Positions 42,721 through 52,798 of a stretch of 64,000 nucleotides of DNA are shown here, piece by piece. The first letter of the stretch is position 1. The number at the start of each line of letters is the position of its first letter. Origin of the DNA: Parabacteroides sp. AM08-6 (GTDB lineage: Bacteria; Bacteroidota; Bacteroidia; Bacteroidales; Tannerellaceae); NCBI RefSeq assembly GCF_003473295.1, contig NZ_QRMP01000003.1, positions 240,012 to 304,011 on the forward strand, in the 5' to 3' direction. The notes under the pieces are model-generated. The model did no database searches. It worked only from the letters and a program-made list of their open reading frames with translations, and was not told the DNA's origin. A program made the position numbers and the translations under genes.

Positions 42721-44526
42721 TTAAAACTTTGATGTATAGACAAAGTTAAAACGTCCGCCGGGAGCAACATCTCCGTTTACGTAGAAATCCATAATATTTC
42801 CTTCGTCTTGCATGTTGTCACTCCATTTAAATTCAATATCGATAGTTGGATTCAAACCGAACAAATTCTTTTCCACTGCAATTTCTAATACATTGCCTCG
42901 AACTACAAATTTTCCTTTACCAACCGTATCCCATATCCATTTGCCTTCACGGCTTTTTTCAATAACTACATTTTTACCATCCGGACTTGTCCGATTGATT
43001 ACATAATCGTAACCATTCCATCCGGTTTTCTTATCACGGTCGGTATCTATAAAAAGCATCATCCAATTCGGGTCTTTACTGGATGTTAGCTTATCGGCTG
43101 TCTCCACATAAAAATAAATATATTTATCATCATGTGTCACCTTGGCACCGACTATATCATTACGACCTGTCGTATTTTTGTAATAAGTATTATAGCGACC
43201 GGCACAATCACGGGGCTTTGTATTTCCTTTATAGGTAGAATAATAAGGTTGCACATCCTCCCAACTTCCTTTTTCCCCTAATTTTATCGTTTTGGGAGCA
43301 GATGCCGGTTCGGGTTTGGAGATGCCTTTAAACTTTCGGATATTATCCACCAATTGCATATAATACACATCTCCTTTATCACCCCAGCCTTTATTCGGTT
43401 CTATATCACGACTGCAATTCCAGTTATATTGATCGACAAAAGAAAATGGTTCTCCTGTCCAACCGTCCTTCGGTTGCCACATACCGGCTATATATTCATT
43501 CCAACCGGTTACAAAAACAAGTTCCGGTTCCAATTCGTGAACACGATCCCACTGTTCCTGAAAATTCCAACCATACAAATAACCATCTACACGGGGATCG
43601 AAACCTTTGCTGACTGTGAAGTTTCTCCCATAAGCATTCGGTAAATTGAAAGCACTGCAATGTCCTTTACTTAACGGATTTGCATTCTGGGCAACACCGA
43701 CGGATACTTGCTCAAAGCCTCCTTCTGGTGTCGGAATATAGCCATGTTGCGGATACATCTCCAACCAGCTCCATTGGTCGTTTCTTTTAGGTCCGTCCAC
43801 ATAATCAGGCTGACCGGGGCGGAATGTAAAGAAGTCGGCAATTTCCTGATCGGTTTTATCCGCACTCAAATTGTCAGGATAGGCCATAATACAGGGTTTT
43901 CCTTTCCACATAAACCACAAATCTTTATACCGGCCAGGCTGATAAATATCATGGTAAAGCTGACGAAGCGAGACTAGAGAATTAGGGAGCGGGGCAAAGG
44001 GTAACATAAATGCTATTTTAGGAACATTTACTCCATCTTTACGCGCTTGTTCCCAAGTGGCCATCAAAGCCTCGTATGATTCTTTCCAAGTGAAACTACC
44101 GTTCGTACAATCAAAAAACACAGCATCTACACCTGCGTCAGCCAACAATTCCGCATGTTTTCGTAAAACCCAAGTATCCGTTGTCCTGTAATAACCGAAC
44201 AATGGTTGTTCCCAATAAAAGAAACCAGGTTTTTTACTTCCCCATGCAGGATGGTCATACGAATACATCGCTTCCGGATATTCACGAACAATCTCTGAAA
44301 TATTTTTTACCGAATAAGTCGTATCATCTACTCCCTGATGCCATGTCCAATAAAAGATTGCGACATATTTATCTTTTTTCTTATCGCCGGCATCTTTATA
44401 TTCTCTCACTTTTCGCCCAAGCGCATCTGTAGCCGACCAACCATCACTCTTTACTACAGGGGTTTGAGCAGATAAAAAAGTGAGATTCAGAATTCCATAA
44501 AGAATTATTAAAATACTACTTTTCAT
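42721..44526 (-). CDS. GH71/GH99-like protein with CBM9-like C-terminal domain (2)
   Basis: An exported glycoside-hydrolase-like protein of about 600 residues. The start is ATG 44526 (MKSSILIILYGILNLTFLSAQ, signal peptide). A (beta/alpha)8-like module has IFYWTWHQG, LRKHAELLADAGVDAVFFDCTNG (ends LRKHAE, FDCTNG) and FVTGWNEYIAGMW; the Asn-Glu in WNEY near residue 343 is the best candidate for a catalytic acid, by analogy with GH99 proteins. Residues of about 450 onward form a DOMON/CBM9-like module (GRNDIVGAKVTHDDKYIYFYVETADKLT, ends GRNDIV and DKLT). It is a close paralogue of the next gene. Endo-acting mannan-type activity is possible but not shown. Confidence 0.75.
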   Translation of the reverse strand: MKSSILIILYGILNLTFLSAQTPVVKSDGWSATDALGRKVREYKDAGDKKKDKYVAIFYWTWHQGVDDTTYSVKNISEIVREYPEAMYSYDHPAWGSKKPGFFYWEQPLFGYYRTTDTWVLRKHAELLADAGVDAVFFDCTNGSFTWKESYEALMATWEQARKDGVNVPKIAFMLPFAPLPNSLVSLRQLYHDIYQPGRYKDLWFMWKGKPCIMAYPDNLSADKTDQEIADFFTFRPGQPDYVDGPKRNDQWSWLEMYPQHGYIPTPEGGFEQVSVGVAQNANPLSKGHCSAFNLPNAYGRNFTVSKGFDPRVDGYLYGWNFQEQWDRVHELEPELVFVTGWNEYIAGMWQPKDGWTGEPFSFVDQYNWNCSRDIEPNKGWGDKGDVYYMQLVDNIRKFKGISKPEPASAPKTIKLGEKGSWEDVQPYYSTYKGNTKPRDCAGRYNTYYKNTTGRNDIVGAKVTHDDKYIYFYVETADKLTSSKDPNWMMLFIDTDRDKKTGWNGYDYVINRTSPDGKNVVIEKSREGKWIWDTVGKGKFVVRGNVLEIAVEKNLFGLNPTIDIEFKWSDNMQDEGNIMDFYVNGDVAPGGRFNFVYTSKF

Positions 44527-44537
44527 TTCAAATATTA

Positions 44538-46622
44538 TCATTTCTTCCAAATACAACGATAGTTAAACCTACGATTAGGAGCAGCATCACCATTTACACA
44601 TAATGATATAGGATCTTTTAAATCAGACGGATTGTCCGCCCATTTAAAGTCAAACACAAAAGCATCTCCGACCAAACCTAAATTATCACGGCTGACAGAT
44701 AATTCCAATTGGTTACCTTTAACACGATAAGACAGAGTATTTACAGTTCTCCAATTCCCCGTTTGTTCATCATAACGCATTAACTCTGTAGACTCGGAGT
44801 TTAACACACTTTTATTTATAATAAAATCATAACCATACCAACCCGTTGAAGAATCATTATCCGCATCTATCAACAACAACATCCAATTCGGGTCAGAATA
44901 AGGGGTCAATTTATCCATTGTCTCTACATAGAAATAAACATTATCCTTATCTACGGCTACCTTTGATAAAACAATATCATTCCGGCCTGAATTATTTACA
45001 TAATGATTGCCTCCATAACCTTTATAATCACGATGAGTTACATCCCCTTTCGTATCACGATATTCTATCTTTACTTTATTCCAATCGTCAAATTTCCCAT
45101 CCAAACTCATTGTCTGATAGCCTTTATTCTCGGGAATTGGGCGAACTCCTTTATAGCGACGGATATTTTGAGCCATTTGCATATAATAGTTATCCGTATA
45201 GCCACCTTTCATCGGCTGAATCGTACGATTAAATTCAGCATTATACTGGTCGACAAAATAAAATGGATTTTTTCGACCCAGAAACTCAGTCGGTCCCGGT
45301 AATTCTGAGCCTGGAGCCTTTCCTGATGTATATTTACCGGCTGTCCATTCATTCCAATCATTCAAATATAAGAATTGAGGATCATCTTTTAAGGCCTCAT
45401 TCCAACGGTCTTGAAAATAAATACCGTAAGCTGTCGGATTTTCCACGGTTTTTCCTAACCACGGTACATAGGTTGGTTCAGGCATATCACGTTCATTCAA
45501 TTTCGGTTCTTTTTCATCACGAGTCCAGGATTTTCCAATTATGGATATAGGATGTTGGGCTGGAGTGACAGCCGCCTGCTCTTTTTCACCCTGGTAAGTA
45601 GCAACCAACTCCGATGGATCCATTTTACAGACACGTTCGTCCCCTAAGTCATAGCCGAAACTCCAATTCCCCTCGGTTCCGACAAAACGTTCACCGGCCC
45701 ATTCATAGTATCCCCACCACATCGTTCGTAATGTAAAAAAGTTTTTTACATCCTGCGTATAATCCGTATAATATTCGCTTGTATAATCGGGATCTTTATA
45801 ATGAGGATGAGACGAATCGGTCAACGCCTTCGGGTCATAATGAGGATTCTGATTCTTCACACCACCGCCATTTGCATCCATTGTTGGTTTTCCATTATAC
45901 AATAACAGGGGTTTGTCTCCCCAATAGAACCATAAATCTTTATATTTATTTTCTTTATACACTTTATCATATAAATCTTGTACAACCGTAATTACCGGAC
46001 CGTTAAATGCCCAGAAACAGAATTGAGGAACTTTATTTCCTTCCGCCTTCATTTTCTGCATCGTTGTAAAAAGGGTCTCCCATTCATCCCAGTAACGGAC
46101 CGCGTTCGTCACATCCATTACCAAGACATCCACACCAGCATCAGCCAACATCGACATATCCTTCCGAATCACATACTCATCCCGACTCAGAAAATAACCT
46201 AATTCCGGCTCTCCCCAATGATAAGAACCTTCTGTCCATGCTGGGTGATTGGCATCCAAACGAGCTTCAGGATACTGTTCCAATACTTTACTCACATCCC
46301 CCTGATAAGGCGATTTCAAATTCGCTAATCCATCTGAATGCCAAGTAATATAGAAAATACCTACCACCCTTTTTTTATCTTCTTTTACGGCTCCTACCTC
46401 ATTAAAGTCCGGCATTTTCCGACCAAGAGCATCCGTTGCCACCCAAGTGTCCGGATAAACATCCCAACAAGTATCTTCCTGAATAACAGAAGTATTCATT
46501 TTTGCATTAGAACTACATCCTCCCAATCCGATAACCAAAAGAATGCTGCTAAACAATGAGAACACAACACACATACACGTTTTAAACCACTTTCCCATAC
46601 AACTCCAATTAGATTTATTCAT
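44538..46622 (-). CDS. GH71/GH99-like lipoprotein with CBM9-like C-terminal domain (1)
   Basis: A paralogue of the downstream gene, about 690 residues. The start could be ATG 46622 or ATG 46598 (MGKWFKTCMCVVFSLFSS); both precede the same lipobox (GLGGCSSN). Shared motifs are IFYITWHSDG, RKDMSMLADAGVDVLVMDVTN, YLNDWNEWTAG and FVDQYNAEFNRTIQPMKGG (each under 20 residues), and a C-terminal CBM9-like segment ending ADNPSDLKDPIS. WNEW is the likely catalytic region. It has extra segments of about 80 residues compared with the paralogue. It is anchored in the outer membrane, while its paralogue appears soluble or periplasmic, so the two may act on the same glycan on either side of the outer membrane. 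It is 11 bp before its partner. Confidence 0.75.
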   Translation of the reverse strand: MNKSNWSCMGKWFKTCMCVVFSLFSSILLVIGLGGCSSNAKMNTSVIQEDTCWDVYPDTWVATDALGRKMPDFNEVGAVKEDKKRVVGIFYITWHSDGLANLKSPYQGDVSKVLEQYPEARLDANHPAWTEGSYHWGEPELGYFLSRDEYVIRKDMSMLADAGVDVLVMDVTNAVRYWDEWETLFTTMQKMKAEGNKVPQFCFWAFNGPVITVVQDLYDKVYKENKYKDLWFYWGDKPLLLYNGKPTMDANGGGVKNQNPHYDPKALTDSSHPHYKDPDYTSEYYTDYTQDVKNFFTLRTMWWGYYEWAGERFVGTEGNWSFGYDLGDERVCKMDPSELVATYQGEKEQAAVTPAQHPISIIGKSWTRDEKEPKLNERDMPEPTYVPWLGKTVENPTAYGIYFQDRWNEALKDDPQFLYLNDWNEWTAGKYTSGKAPGSELPGPTEFLGRKNPFYFVDQYNAEFNRTIQPMKGGYTDNYYMQMAQNIRRYKGVRPIPENKGYQTMSLDGKFDDWNKVKIEYRDTKGDVTHRDYKGYGGNHYVNNSGRNDIVLSKVAVDKDNVYFYVETMDKLTPYSDPNWMLLLIDADNDSSTGWYGYDFIINKSVLNSESTELMRYDEQTGNWRTVNTLSYRVKGNQLELSVSRDNLGLVGDAFVFDFKWADNPSDLKDPISLCVNGDAAPNRRFNYRCIWKK

Positions 46623-46641
46623 TAAACAAAACACAGACTTA

Positions 46642-46672
46642 CAAATATAAAACAAAAGAGGGCGTTACAAAA
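46642..46672 (-). promoter_or_regulatory. Candidate promoter of the GH71/99-like gene pair
   Basis: Minus strand: TTTG, 18 bp, then TATATTTG (46649-46642). It lies inside the terminator region of the preceding gene, so a new transcript could begin where the SusC/D transcript ends. The predicted start is about 13 or 37 nt before the possible start codons. Confidence 0.5.
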
Positions 46673-46705
46673 GCTTTTTTAATAAATAACTTATGAACAC
46701 CCTCT
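46653..46705 (-). terminator. Terminator after the glycan-binding lipoprotein gene
   Basis: Minus strand AGAGGGTGTT pairs with AACGCCCTCT (one wobble) around a 29-base AT-rich loop, followed by TTTTGTTTT. It would separate the SusC/D transcript from the two GH71/99-like genes. Confidence 0.6.
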
Positions 46706-46725
46706 ATTTATCTTACTACCAATAA

Positions 46726-47811
46726 TTATTCAAAATGTATATTTCGGATATTAATGGTAACACCAGAATTACTACCCCAATCAAAACGAGCAAAATCACC
46801 AACATTTCCAGCCCATGAATGCGTCGCCATAGCATCAGAATAATCATATTTGAATGTTTTCCATTCTCCCGAATCATTTTTCGGAACGGTCACTGTAGTC
46901 GAACGCCCGCCAGCAGCTCCGCCTCCGGCATTACACCAGAAGAGTTCCAAATCAAATGCAGATGTAGCCTTATAACGGAAAACTAAAGTTTTTCCAGCTA
47001 TTGACTGTTTTAACCCATTGCAATTGAGATACGGGTCTCCACCGGAGGTTACAAACGTATATTCATACGGATTTTCAGGATTATCCTGTGTATAGGAAAC
47101 TTGGTTTGCACCGGAACCGAATGTTATGTAATCAATATCATCATAAATAACATCATCAGGATCTATAGTCGGAGTAATCATAAAGACTTTTTCTTCCGAT
47201 TTACTTCCATCAGCTTGATTAACAGCATAGACAGTCAATTTAGTTTCCGTGATAAACCCTGTAATCATAGAGACTCCAGTGTTAGTTGCATCAATCGTTA
47301 CTTCCTGATTTACATTATTTTTATCAGAATATGTCACAATTAAATTAACTCCGACAGCCGTTTCATTCGTCCAAGATAGTTTAGCGCCATTATTGGCGGA
47401 TTCCATTTCAACTGTTCCTATTACATAATCTTTCGCTTCCTCTATACCGCGAGGTACCCCTTTTACAGTTACAGAAGATGATGATGCACCGCTATAACCA
47501 TAAGATGTCAAAACAAATTCATGTTCTTCCGTATCCGTAAATCCTCCGACAATCACAGATACTTTATTTTCTGCATCAGCACCGAATTTACTAACTTTTT
47601 TACCGACCGTTTCACCTTGTGAATTCCGATACGAGATATGCGTGTAATAATAATCGGCATCAGCAGGATTCGTCCAACTCAATGTTACAGAGCCGATAAA
47701 AGGTGTACACTCCACATTACTGACAGGCTCTATGCTCCCTTTACTATCGTCATCATCGCAAGAATACATAAAAAGCGAGATGAACATCATTAATAGAATA
47801 TATTTCTTCAT
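46726..47811 (-). CDS. Surface glycan-binding-type lipoprotein (locus B)
   Basis: A 361-residue lipoprotein (MKKYILLMMFISLFMYSCDDDD; Cys at residue 18 and an Asp run suited to surface export). Two Ig/FN3-like modules (about residues 25-125, SNVECTPFIGSVTLSWTNP; and 126-220) precede a C-terminal beta-sandwich (about 225-361) with GKTLVFRYKATSAFDLELFW (ends GKTLV and LELFW) and a glycine/alanine-rich loop. The position directly after SusD pair 2 and this architecture fit a surface glycan-binding protein; no enzymatic motif is visible. It is 29 bp after SusD and ends the SusC/D transcript at a terminator. Confidence 0.75.
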   Translation of the reverse strand: MKKYILLMMFISLFMYSCDDDDSKGSIEPVSNVECTPFIGSVTLSWTNPADADYYYTHISYRNSQGETVGKKVSKFGADAENKVSVIVGGFTDTEEHEFVLTSYGYSGASSSSVTVKGVPRGIEEAKDYVIGTVEMESANNGAKLSWTNETAVGVNLIVTYSDKNNVNQEVTIDATNTGVSMITGFITETKLTVYAVNQADGSKSEEKVFMITPTIDPDDVIYDDIDYITFGSGANQVSYTQDNPENPYEYTFVTSGGDPYLNCNGLKQSIAGKTLVFRYKATSAFDLELFWCNAGGGAAGGRSTTVTVPKNDSGEWKTFKYDYSDAMATHSWAGNVGDFARFDWGSNSGVTINIRNIHFE

Positions 47812-47840
47812 TGTCTACTTTTTTTAAGTTATATCCTCAA

Positions 47841-49664
47841 TTACCATCCCGGATTTTGCCAGTTAGTACCTGTATGTTTCAACATTTTGGCAACCTCTGC
47901 CTGTTTAATCGGATAGAGCAAATATTTATCAGTATTTGTTCCACGCGATGCCAGTTTGATTCGATTATAAGTAAAAGATCCATCATCTTCCTTTATAATT
48001 TTCATTCCTGTTACAAAATCATCCGTTTCATTTAAAATTTTCCAACGGCGTACATCAAAGAAACGATGTTCCTCGAAAGCCAATTCTACGCGACGTTCAT
48101 TTCTGTAACGTTTTTCAAAGGCATCTTTCGACATGCCGGCCGATAACGCAGGAATTCCGGCACGAGTTCGAATTTTATTCACGGCTTCTCTGGCAGATAA
48201 AGCACCTGCTCCAACTTTAGAAGCGACCTGAACATCCGGACCGACTGCCTGATAAGCAGCCTCTGCAAAATTCAAATATAATTCAGCCAAACGGAAAACA
48301 CGCATAAGGCCATCTGCATCCATCCCGATACCTGATTTATAATTATTAAATTTACGCATATAATATCCTGTACGAGTATAACGAATATCTATTACATCAT
48401 CGGATATACCACAATTTCCTCCGACATAGGTTTCTACAACATCTCCATTAGGCTGATCCAGATAGCGAATTGCACCATTATAATATATAGATGCATAGAA
48501 GCGAGGGTCACGATTTTCATACGGATTTTCCGGGTCATAAGATGAAGCGGAGTTCACAATAGGTTGCAAATGTTGTGCATCCGAATATCCCAAGATAGGT
48601 TGAGTTCCGTCAATCATTTCATAACTATCAACCAATTCCTGCGAAGGTCCGGCTCCTGCTTTTTCCATTCCGTTTGTAATAGGAGTTCCTGCAAATTTCC
48701 ATACATTTGTACGCCAAGATGTTGTTTCATAAATAGTCTCCTTATCCCATGAACGGCTAGGGTCCGAACGGGTTATGAAATAATAAGCATACGCATTCTG
48801 TGCAATTGTCGAATCCGGAGCCTTATCATATAACTCAAAACCATGTTGTAAACAAAGGTCAAGCGCTTCTTTCGTAATTTCAGTTGCTTTCTCCCATGTA
48901 TATTTACTTGCACCGTTATTATTCCATAAAGGACTTGCCGCATATAAAGCAGTCTGAGACTTTACAGCACAAGCAAAAGCCCTAGTCAGCTTACCTCTTT
49001 CATTATCACTTATTTGCCAACGGAAACCAATAGGTTGTCCTTCTGATTCTGCCGTTTCCAATGCTTTATCACATTCTGAAATAATAAAATCAGCACATTC
49101 TTCAAAAGAAGCACGTTTATCTGCAGAAAAATCGTGATTCGTTTCGTAAGGAGTATCAATCAAAGGAACTCCCCCGTATCGTTTTATCAATTGTAAATAA
49201 TAAAACGCACGTGCTACGCGAACCTCTGCAATCCAGCCATTCTTCTCTACATCCTTAAATGCATAGGTTGCCATTCCCGGATCATTGATGCAAGACAAGA
49301 AAGTATTGCAACGACGAATACCTTCAAAATAATGCGACCAAGGATCCATATAACTGGCAGTTAACGGATTATATTCAGGAGTTGTATATCCTTTATACCA
49401 TTTGGAAACCGGACCATCCTGATTATCATTAGCATCTTGAGCTTCATCACAAAAAGAAGCTAAAGGCGTATTGGTTGCTTCATATGTAAATCCGACTTGA
49501 GGCATATATCCCAAACAATTGGAATAGTAGGCTGATGTTCGTTCGTAGCGACTGAAAATATCAGTCAAAGCCACACGTCCATCAGATGCAACATCCAAGT
49601 CCGCACAAGAAAAACAACCAAACGAAAAAGCTGCAACTATCAATATATTAATTAGATTCTTCAT
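47841..49664 (-). CDS. SusD/RagB-family lipoprotein (locus B, pair 2)
   Basis: A 607-residue SusD-type glycan-binding lipoprotein. It has a lipobox (FSFGCFSC, ADLDVASDGRVALTDIF), a TPR-like core, and the C-terminal signature RYRNERRVELAFEEHRFFDVRRW, which I give by its ends RYRNERR and FDVRRW; the last residues are QNPGW. Its partner is the SusC at 49676-52768, 11 bp upstream. It shares length and overall pattern with the SusD of pair 1 but is not a recent copy: the mature N-termini differ (ADLDVASDG versus SDVLDIAPDG). Confidence 0.93.
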   Translation of the reverse strand: MKNLINILIVAAFSFGCFSCADLDVASDGRVALTDIFSRYERTSAYYSNCLGYMPQVGFTYEATNTPLASFCDEAQDANDNQDGPVSKWYKGYTTPEYNPLTASYMDPWSHYFEGIRRCNTFLSCINDPGMATYAFKDVEKNGWIAEVRVARAFYYLQLIKRYGGVPLIDTPYETNHDFSADKRASFEECADFIISECDKALETAESEGQPIGFRWQISDNERGKLTRAFACAVKSQTALYAASPLWNNNGASKYTWEKATEITKEALDLCLQHGFELYDKAPDSTIAQNAYAYYFITRSDPSRSWDKETIYETTSWRTNVWKFAGTPITNGMEKAGAGPSQELVDSYEMIDGTQPILGYSDAQHLQPIVNSASSYDPENPYENRDPRFYASIYYNGAIRYLDQPNGDVVETYVGGNCGISDDVIDIRYTRTGYYMRKFNNYKSGIGMDADGLMRVFRLAELYLNFAEAAYQAVGPDVQVASKVGAGALSAREAVNKIRTRAGIPALSAGMSKDAFEKRYRNERRVELAFEEHRFFDVRRWKILNETDDFVTGMKIIKEDDGSFTYNRIKLASRGTNTDKYLLYPIKQAEVAKMLKHTGTNWQNPGW

Positions 49665-49675
49665 AATATCTATAT

Positions 49676-52600
49676 TTAAAATGTTAAGCTCACCCCAATA
49701 TTATACACTCTATATGGTTGGAAAGTCCCCATATTGGCAATTTCCGGATCTATATGTTTAGAGCGCATATTATCGATTGTAAACAGATTTTGTCCACTTA
49801 AAGAAAAGCGTATCTTTTCAGCAAACACTTTCTTTGAGGTATTCAAAGGCAATGTATAAGCAATCTCTGCATTCTTCAAACGCAAGTAAGAAGCATCCAT
49901 AATAAAGAAGCTGTTCGGCTGATGATTGGTAGAAGCCTTCAACGACAGAGCCGGATAAGTAATTTCTTCTCCGTTATTCCAGCGTTCAGGTGTCCAGGAT
50001 TTCAAATGAATATCACTGAAAACTCCTTGATATTCTGATTCATATGCGCCGATACCACTGATTGTTCTGGAGAATTTACCGACCCCTTGGAATAAAAGAT
50101 TTACTTCAAAACCTTTATATTTAAATCCTCCTGAAAAACTATAATATTGTTGCGGAATTGAAGTATTCAAGATTGGAGCCTTATCCTTCTCATCAATTAC
50201 TTTATCGCCATTCAAATCCTTATAAATAAAATCACCGACACGAGGAGTACCAAAAGCATAAGTCAATCCACTGTTTTCAAGTTCTTCTTTGAAATTAAAC
50301 ATACCATTTCCGTTGCTATAATCAATTAAATACCCCCATTGCTGACCATAACTGAATCCTTCCGTACGATATGGATAAGCATATTCATTTGAATAGGGAG
50401 ATTCATTTATACTTATAACTTTATTTTTATTATAGCTAAATGCACCACCTACATAAAAAGACCAATCTTCATTTATCTTTTTATCATACATCGCTTCAAT
50501 TTCAAAACCATGATTTTCCATCTTCCCGGTATTTGTTTTTGGATAATTACCCAGAGCGGTTCCCTGATATTCAGGCACCAACCCCGCACTACCCACTAAC
50601 ATATTGTCGCATAAAGACTTATACCAGTCAAACGATACAGTCAATTCATTAAACAGGCCTAAATCAAAACCATAATTTTGCTTTTTCATCTTTTCTGCGC
50701 TTAACTCAGGATTTCCTTTTAACCCTTCGTTTCCATTCACATCTATATAATCCAAATACAAAAATCGAGCGTCTCCAAACTGGTCGTTAGCCGTAATACC
50801 ATACGATGCTCTCAATTTCAAATTACTCAACCAAGTCAGATTATTCATAAATGCCTCATCCGAAACAATCCAAGCACCAGAAATAGCTGGAGTGGCTATA
50901 TATCGATGGTCAGGGTGAAATTGTTCCGAACCCGAATAACCTAAATCAGCCTTCACAAAATAACGATCTTTATAACCATATGTTGCCGTAACTCCCAAAC
51001 TCTCACGCTTGTACGGCAGCATACCGGAACCGGATGTCACCTCTTTTTCTTGTTGCAAATAGAAAATATACCCCATTGCATTAATACTATGCTCCCCAAA
51101 GGTCCGTTTATAATCCACATTTGCATAAAGATTCAAATTATAATAGAATGACGAACTCTTCCCATACGAAAGAGTCGTATTACTATCTGAACCCAATAAC
51201 TCAAAATCCAATTTTGATAAATCTTTTGACCGGACATAACGTTCAAAATTCTGAGTTGTGCTAGTTGTATTCACCGAATTGGTCTGATAGGCCATTACCC
51301 CGCTTAAAGAAAGTCCTCTTGTCAGGAACCCCATATCCAAAGTCAAACCGGCCTGTGCATTAATATTTGCAACAACAGACTGAATATAACCCGAACGATT
51401 CAACATCCCATATACAGGGGTTTTCTCATTATCATGCGTTATAACTTGGTTTCCATTACTGATTCCTTCTCCGGACGGAGTTAACGGACCATACATAGTC
51501 GGAGGCAAGTTGAATATATGATTATAAATTGTTTCATTACCATAACCGGCAGTCTTTTCTGTTTTAATATTACCGGCCAACCGCATAAAACCACTTAAAT
51601 AATTATTAATTTTCAAATCAATATTTGAACGGAAATTAAACCAGTTATTCATGGGAGTCGGATTATATTTCGAACCACTCTCGTTAGCCGTCTTAAACGG
51701 TAACTGCTGGTGCATATAATTCACATTCGAAAAATAGCGTACTTTTTCAGTTCCTCCTGTTACATTAACCCCCACCCGTGACATCAATGTTAAGGGACGT
51801 ATGAACATATTATACCAGTTGTTATTCGGATACATTTCATTACCTCCTGCCCGGTATTGTTCTACAGCTTCTTTCGAAAATTGTGAATAAGCCCCCAAAC
51901 CATCATTATAACCGGCTTGGTTTCTCATTTCAGCATAATCAGCAGAATTGACAAATAAGGGTTCTTTAGTCATTTGTTGAAATGACTGATCAAAATTCAC
52001 ATCTACTTTTGTTTTACCGACATACCCTTGTTTTGTCTTAATAGAAATTACTCCATTAGCACCCTGAATACCATAAATGGCCGTTGTCGCCGCATCTTTC
52101 AATATAGTAATCGATTCTATTTCTTTGGCTGTAATGTACGTATAATTCGTATTCGGAGAAATTATACCATCTACAATTACCAACGGCTCCCGTCCATTAA
52201 CTGTCGAAAGTCCACGAATCAATTGTGTTACTCCTGTTGATGACGAACTTAATGCACCGCGAGATAATTCCGAATTTGTTTCAATTGTAGTCAATCCCGT
52301 AAACCGACCGGCAAATGTTTTAGTCAAATTCGCTTCCGGCGACTTATCCAAATCTGAACCTAATGCTCTCGAAACAGCCCCGGTAACAGCCTTTCTCGGT
52401 AAAGACATATAGCCTAAATCTATCATCTCATCCATTTTCTCCACATCATAGGACAGCTGAATAGGTTCCATGTCTTCTATATTTGCAATCGACACCTTTT
52501 TGCTATCATATCCGATATACGAAACTGTAATATACTGACTTCCGTCTTTTATATTAATTTCATACGTACCATCAATCTTTGTCAGATACTCGCATTTCCC

Positions 52601-52768
52601 GTTTTCCGACTTCAGAAGAGCACCGGAAATCGGTTTTCCGAACTCATCAATCACAACCCCTTTTAATTGAAAAGAGGGATTCGCATTCTGTGCCAAACTC
52701 AATACTCCTGGAGAACTCAAGCAAGCACAAATTGCCAATATGGATATTTTATTTTTTATGTAGCTCAT
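49676..52768 (-). CDS. SusC/RagA-family transporter (locus B, pair 2) with divergent TonB box
   Basis: A 1,030-residue outer-membrane importer. After the signal peptide comes a CarboxypepD_reg-like domain (LKGVVIDEFGKPISGALLK). The usual EEVVVVGYG TonB box is replaced by MIDLGYMSLPRKAVTGAVS (about residues 115-135). The plug still carries IVDGIISP and ILKDAATTAIYGIQGANG, and the barrel ends YNIGVSLTF. So the transporter is intact but may couple to TonB differently. It is the second SusC of a tandem SusC-SusD-SusC-SusD set and begins 31 bp after the end of SusD pair 1, so it is probably in the same transcript. Confidence 0.93.
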   Translation of the reverse strand: MSYIKNKISILAICACLSSPGVLSLAQNANPSFQLKGVVIDEFGKPISGALLKSENGKCEYLTKIDGTYEINIKDGSQYITVSYIGYDSKKVSIANIEDMEPIQLSYDVEKMDEMIDLGYMSLPRKAVTGAVSRALGSDLDKSPEANLTKTFAGRFTGLTTIETNSELSRGALSSSSTGVTQLIRGLSTVNGREPLVIVDGIISPNTNYTYITAKEIESITILKDAATTAIYGIQGANGVISIKTKQGYVGKTKVDVNFDQSFQQMTKEPLFVNSADYAEMRNQAGYNDGLGAYSQFSKEAVEQYRAGGNEMYPNNNWYNMFIRPLTLMSRVGVNVTGGTEKVRYFSNVNYMHQQLPFKTANESGSKYNPTPMNNWFNFRSNIDLKINNYLSGFMRLAGNIKTEKTAGYGNETIYNHIFNLPPTMYGPLTPSGEGISNGNQVITHDNEKTPVYGMLNRSGYIQSVVANINAQAGLTLDMGFLTRGLSLSGVMAYQTNSVNTTSTTQNFERYVRSKDLSKLDFELLGSDSNTTLSYGKSSSFYYNLNLYANVDYKRTFGEHSINAMGYIFYLQQEKEVTSGSGMLPYKRESLGVTATYGYKDRYFVKADLGYSGSEQFHPDHRYIATPAISGAWIVSDEAFMNNLTWLSNLKLRASYGITANDQFGDARFLYLDYIDVNGNEGLKGNPELSAEKMKKQNYGFDLGLFNELTVSFDWYKSLCDNMLVGSAGLVPEYQGTALGNYPKTNTGKMENHGFEIEAMYDKKINEDWSFYVGGAFSYNKNKVISINESPYSNEYAYPYRTEGFSYGQQWGYLIDYSNGNGMFNFKEELENSGLTYAFGTPRVGDFIYKDLNGDKVIDEKDKAPILNTSIPQQYYSFSGGFKYKGFEVNLLFQGVGKFSRTISGIGAYESEYQGVFSDIHLKSWTPERWNNGEEITYPALSLKASTNHQPNSFFIMDASYLRLKNAEIAYTLPLNTSKKVFAEKIRFSLSGQNLFTIDNMRSKHIDPEIANMGTFQPYRVYNIGVSLTF

Positions 52769-52798
52769 AATTAGATTCTTTTCATGTTATACAGAATA

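Noticed and set aside
46653..46655. Start of the first GH71/99-like gene at the TTG further upstream
   Set aside because: It would put the start inside the terminator stem and before the predicted transcription start; the ATG at 46622 or 46598 gives a normal lipoprotein signal.
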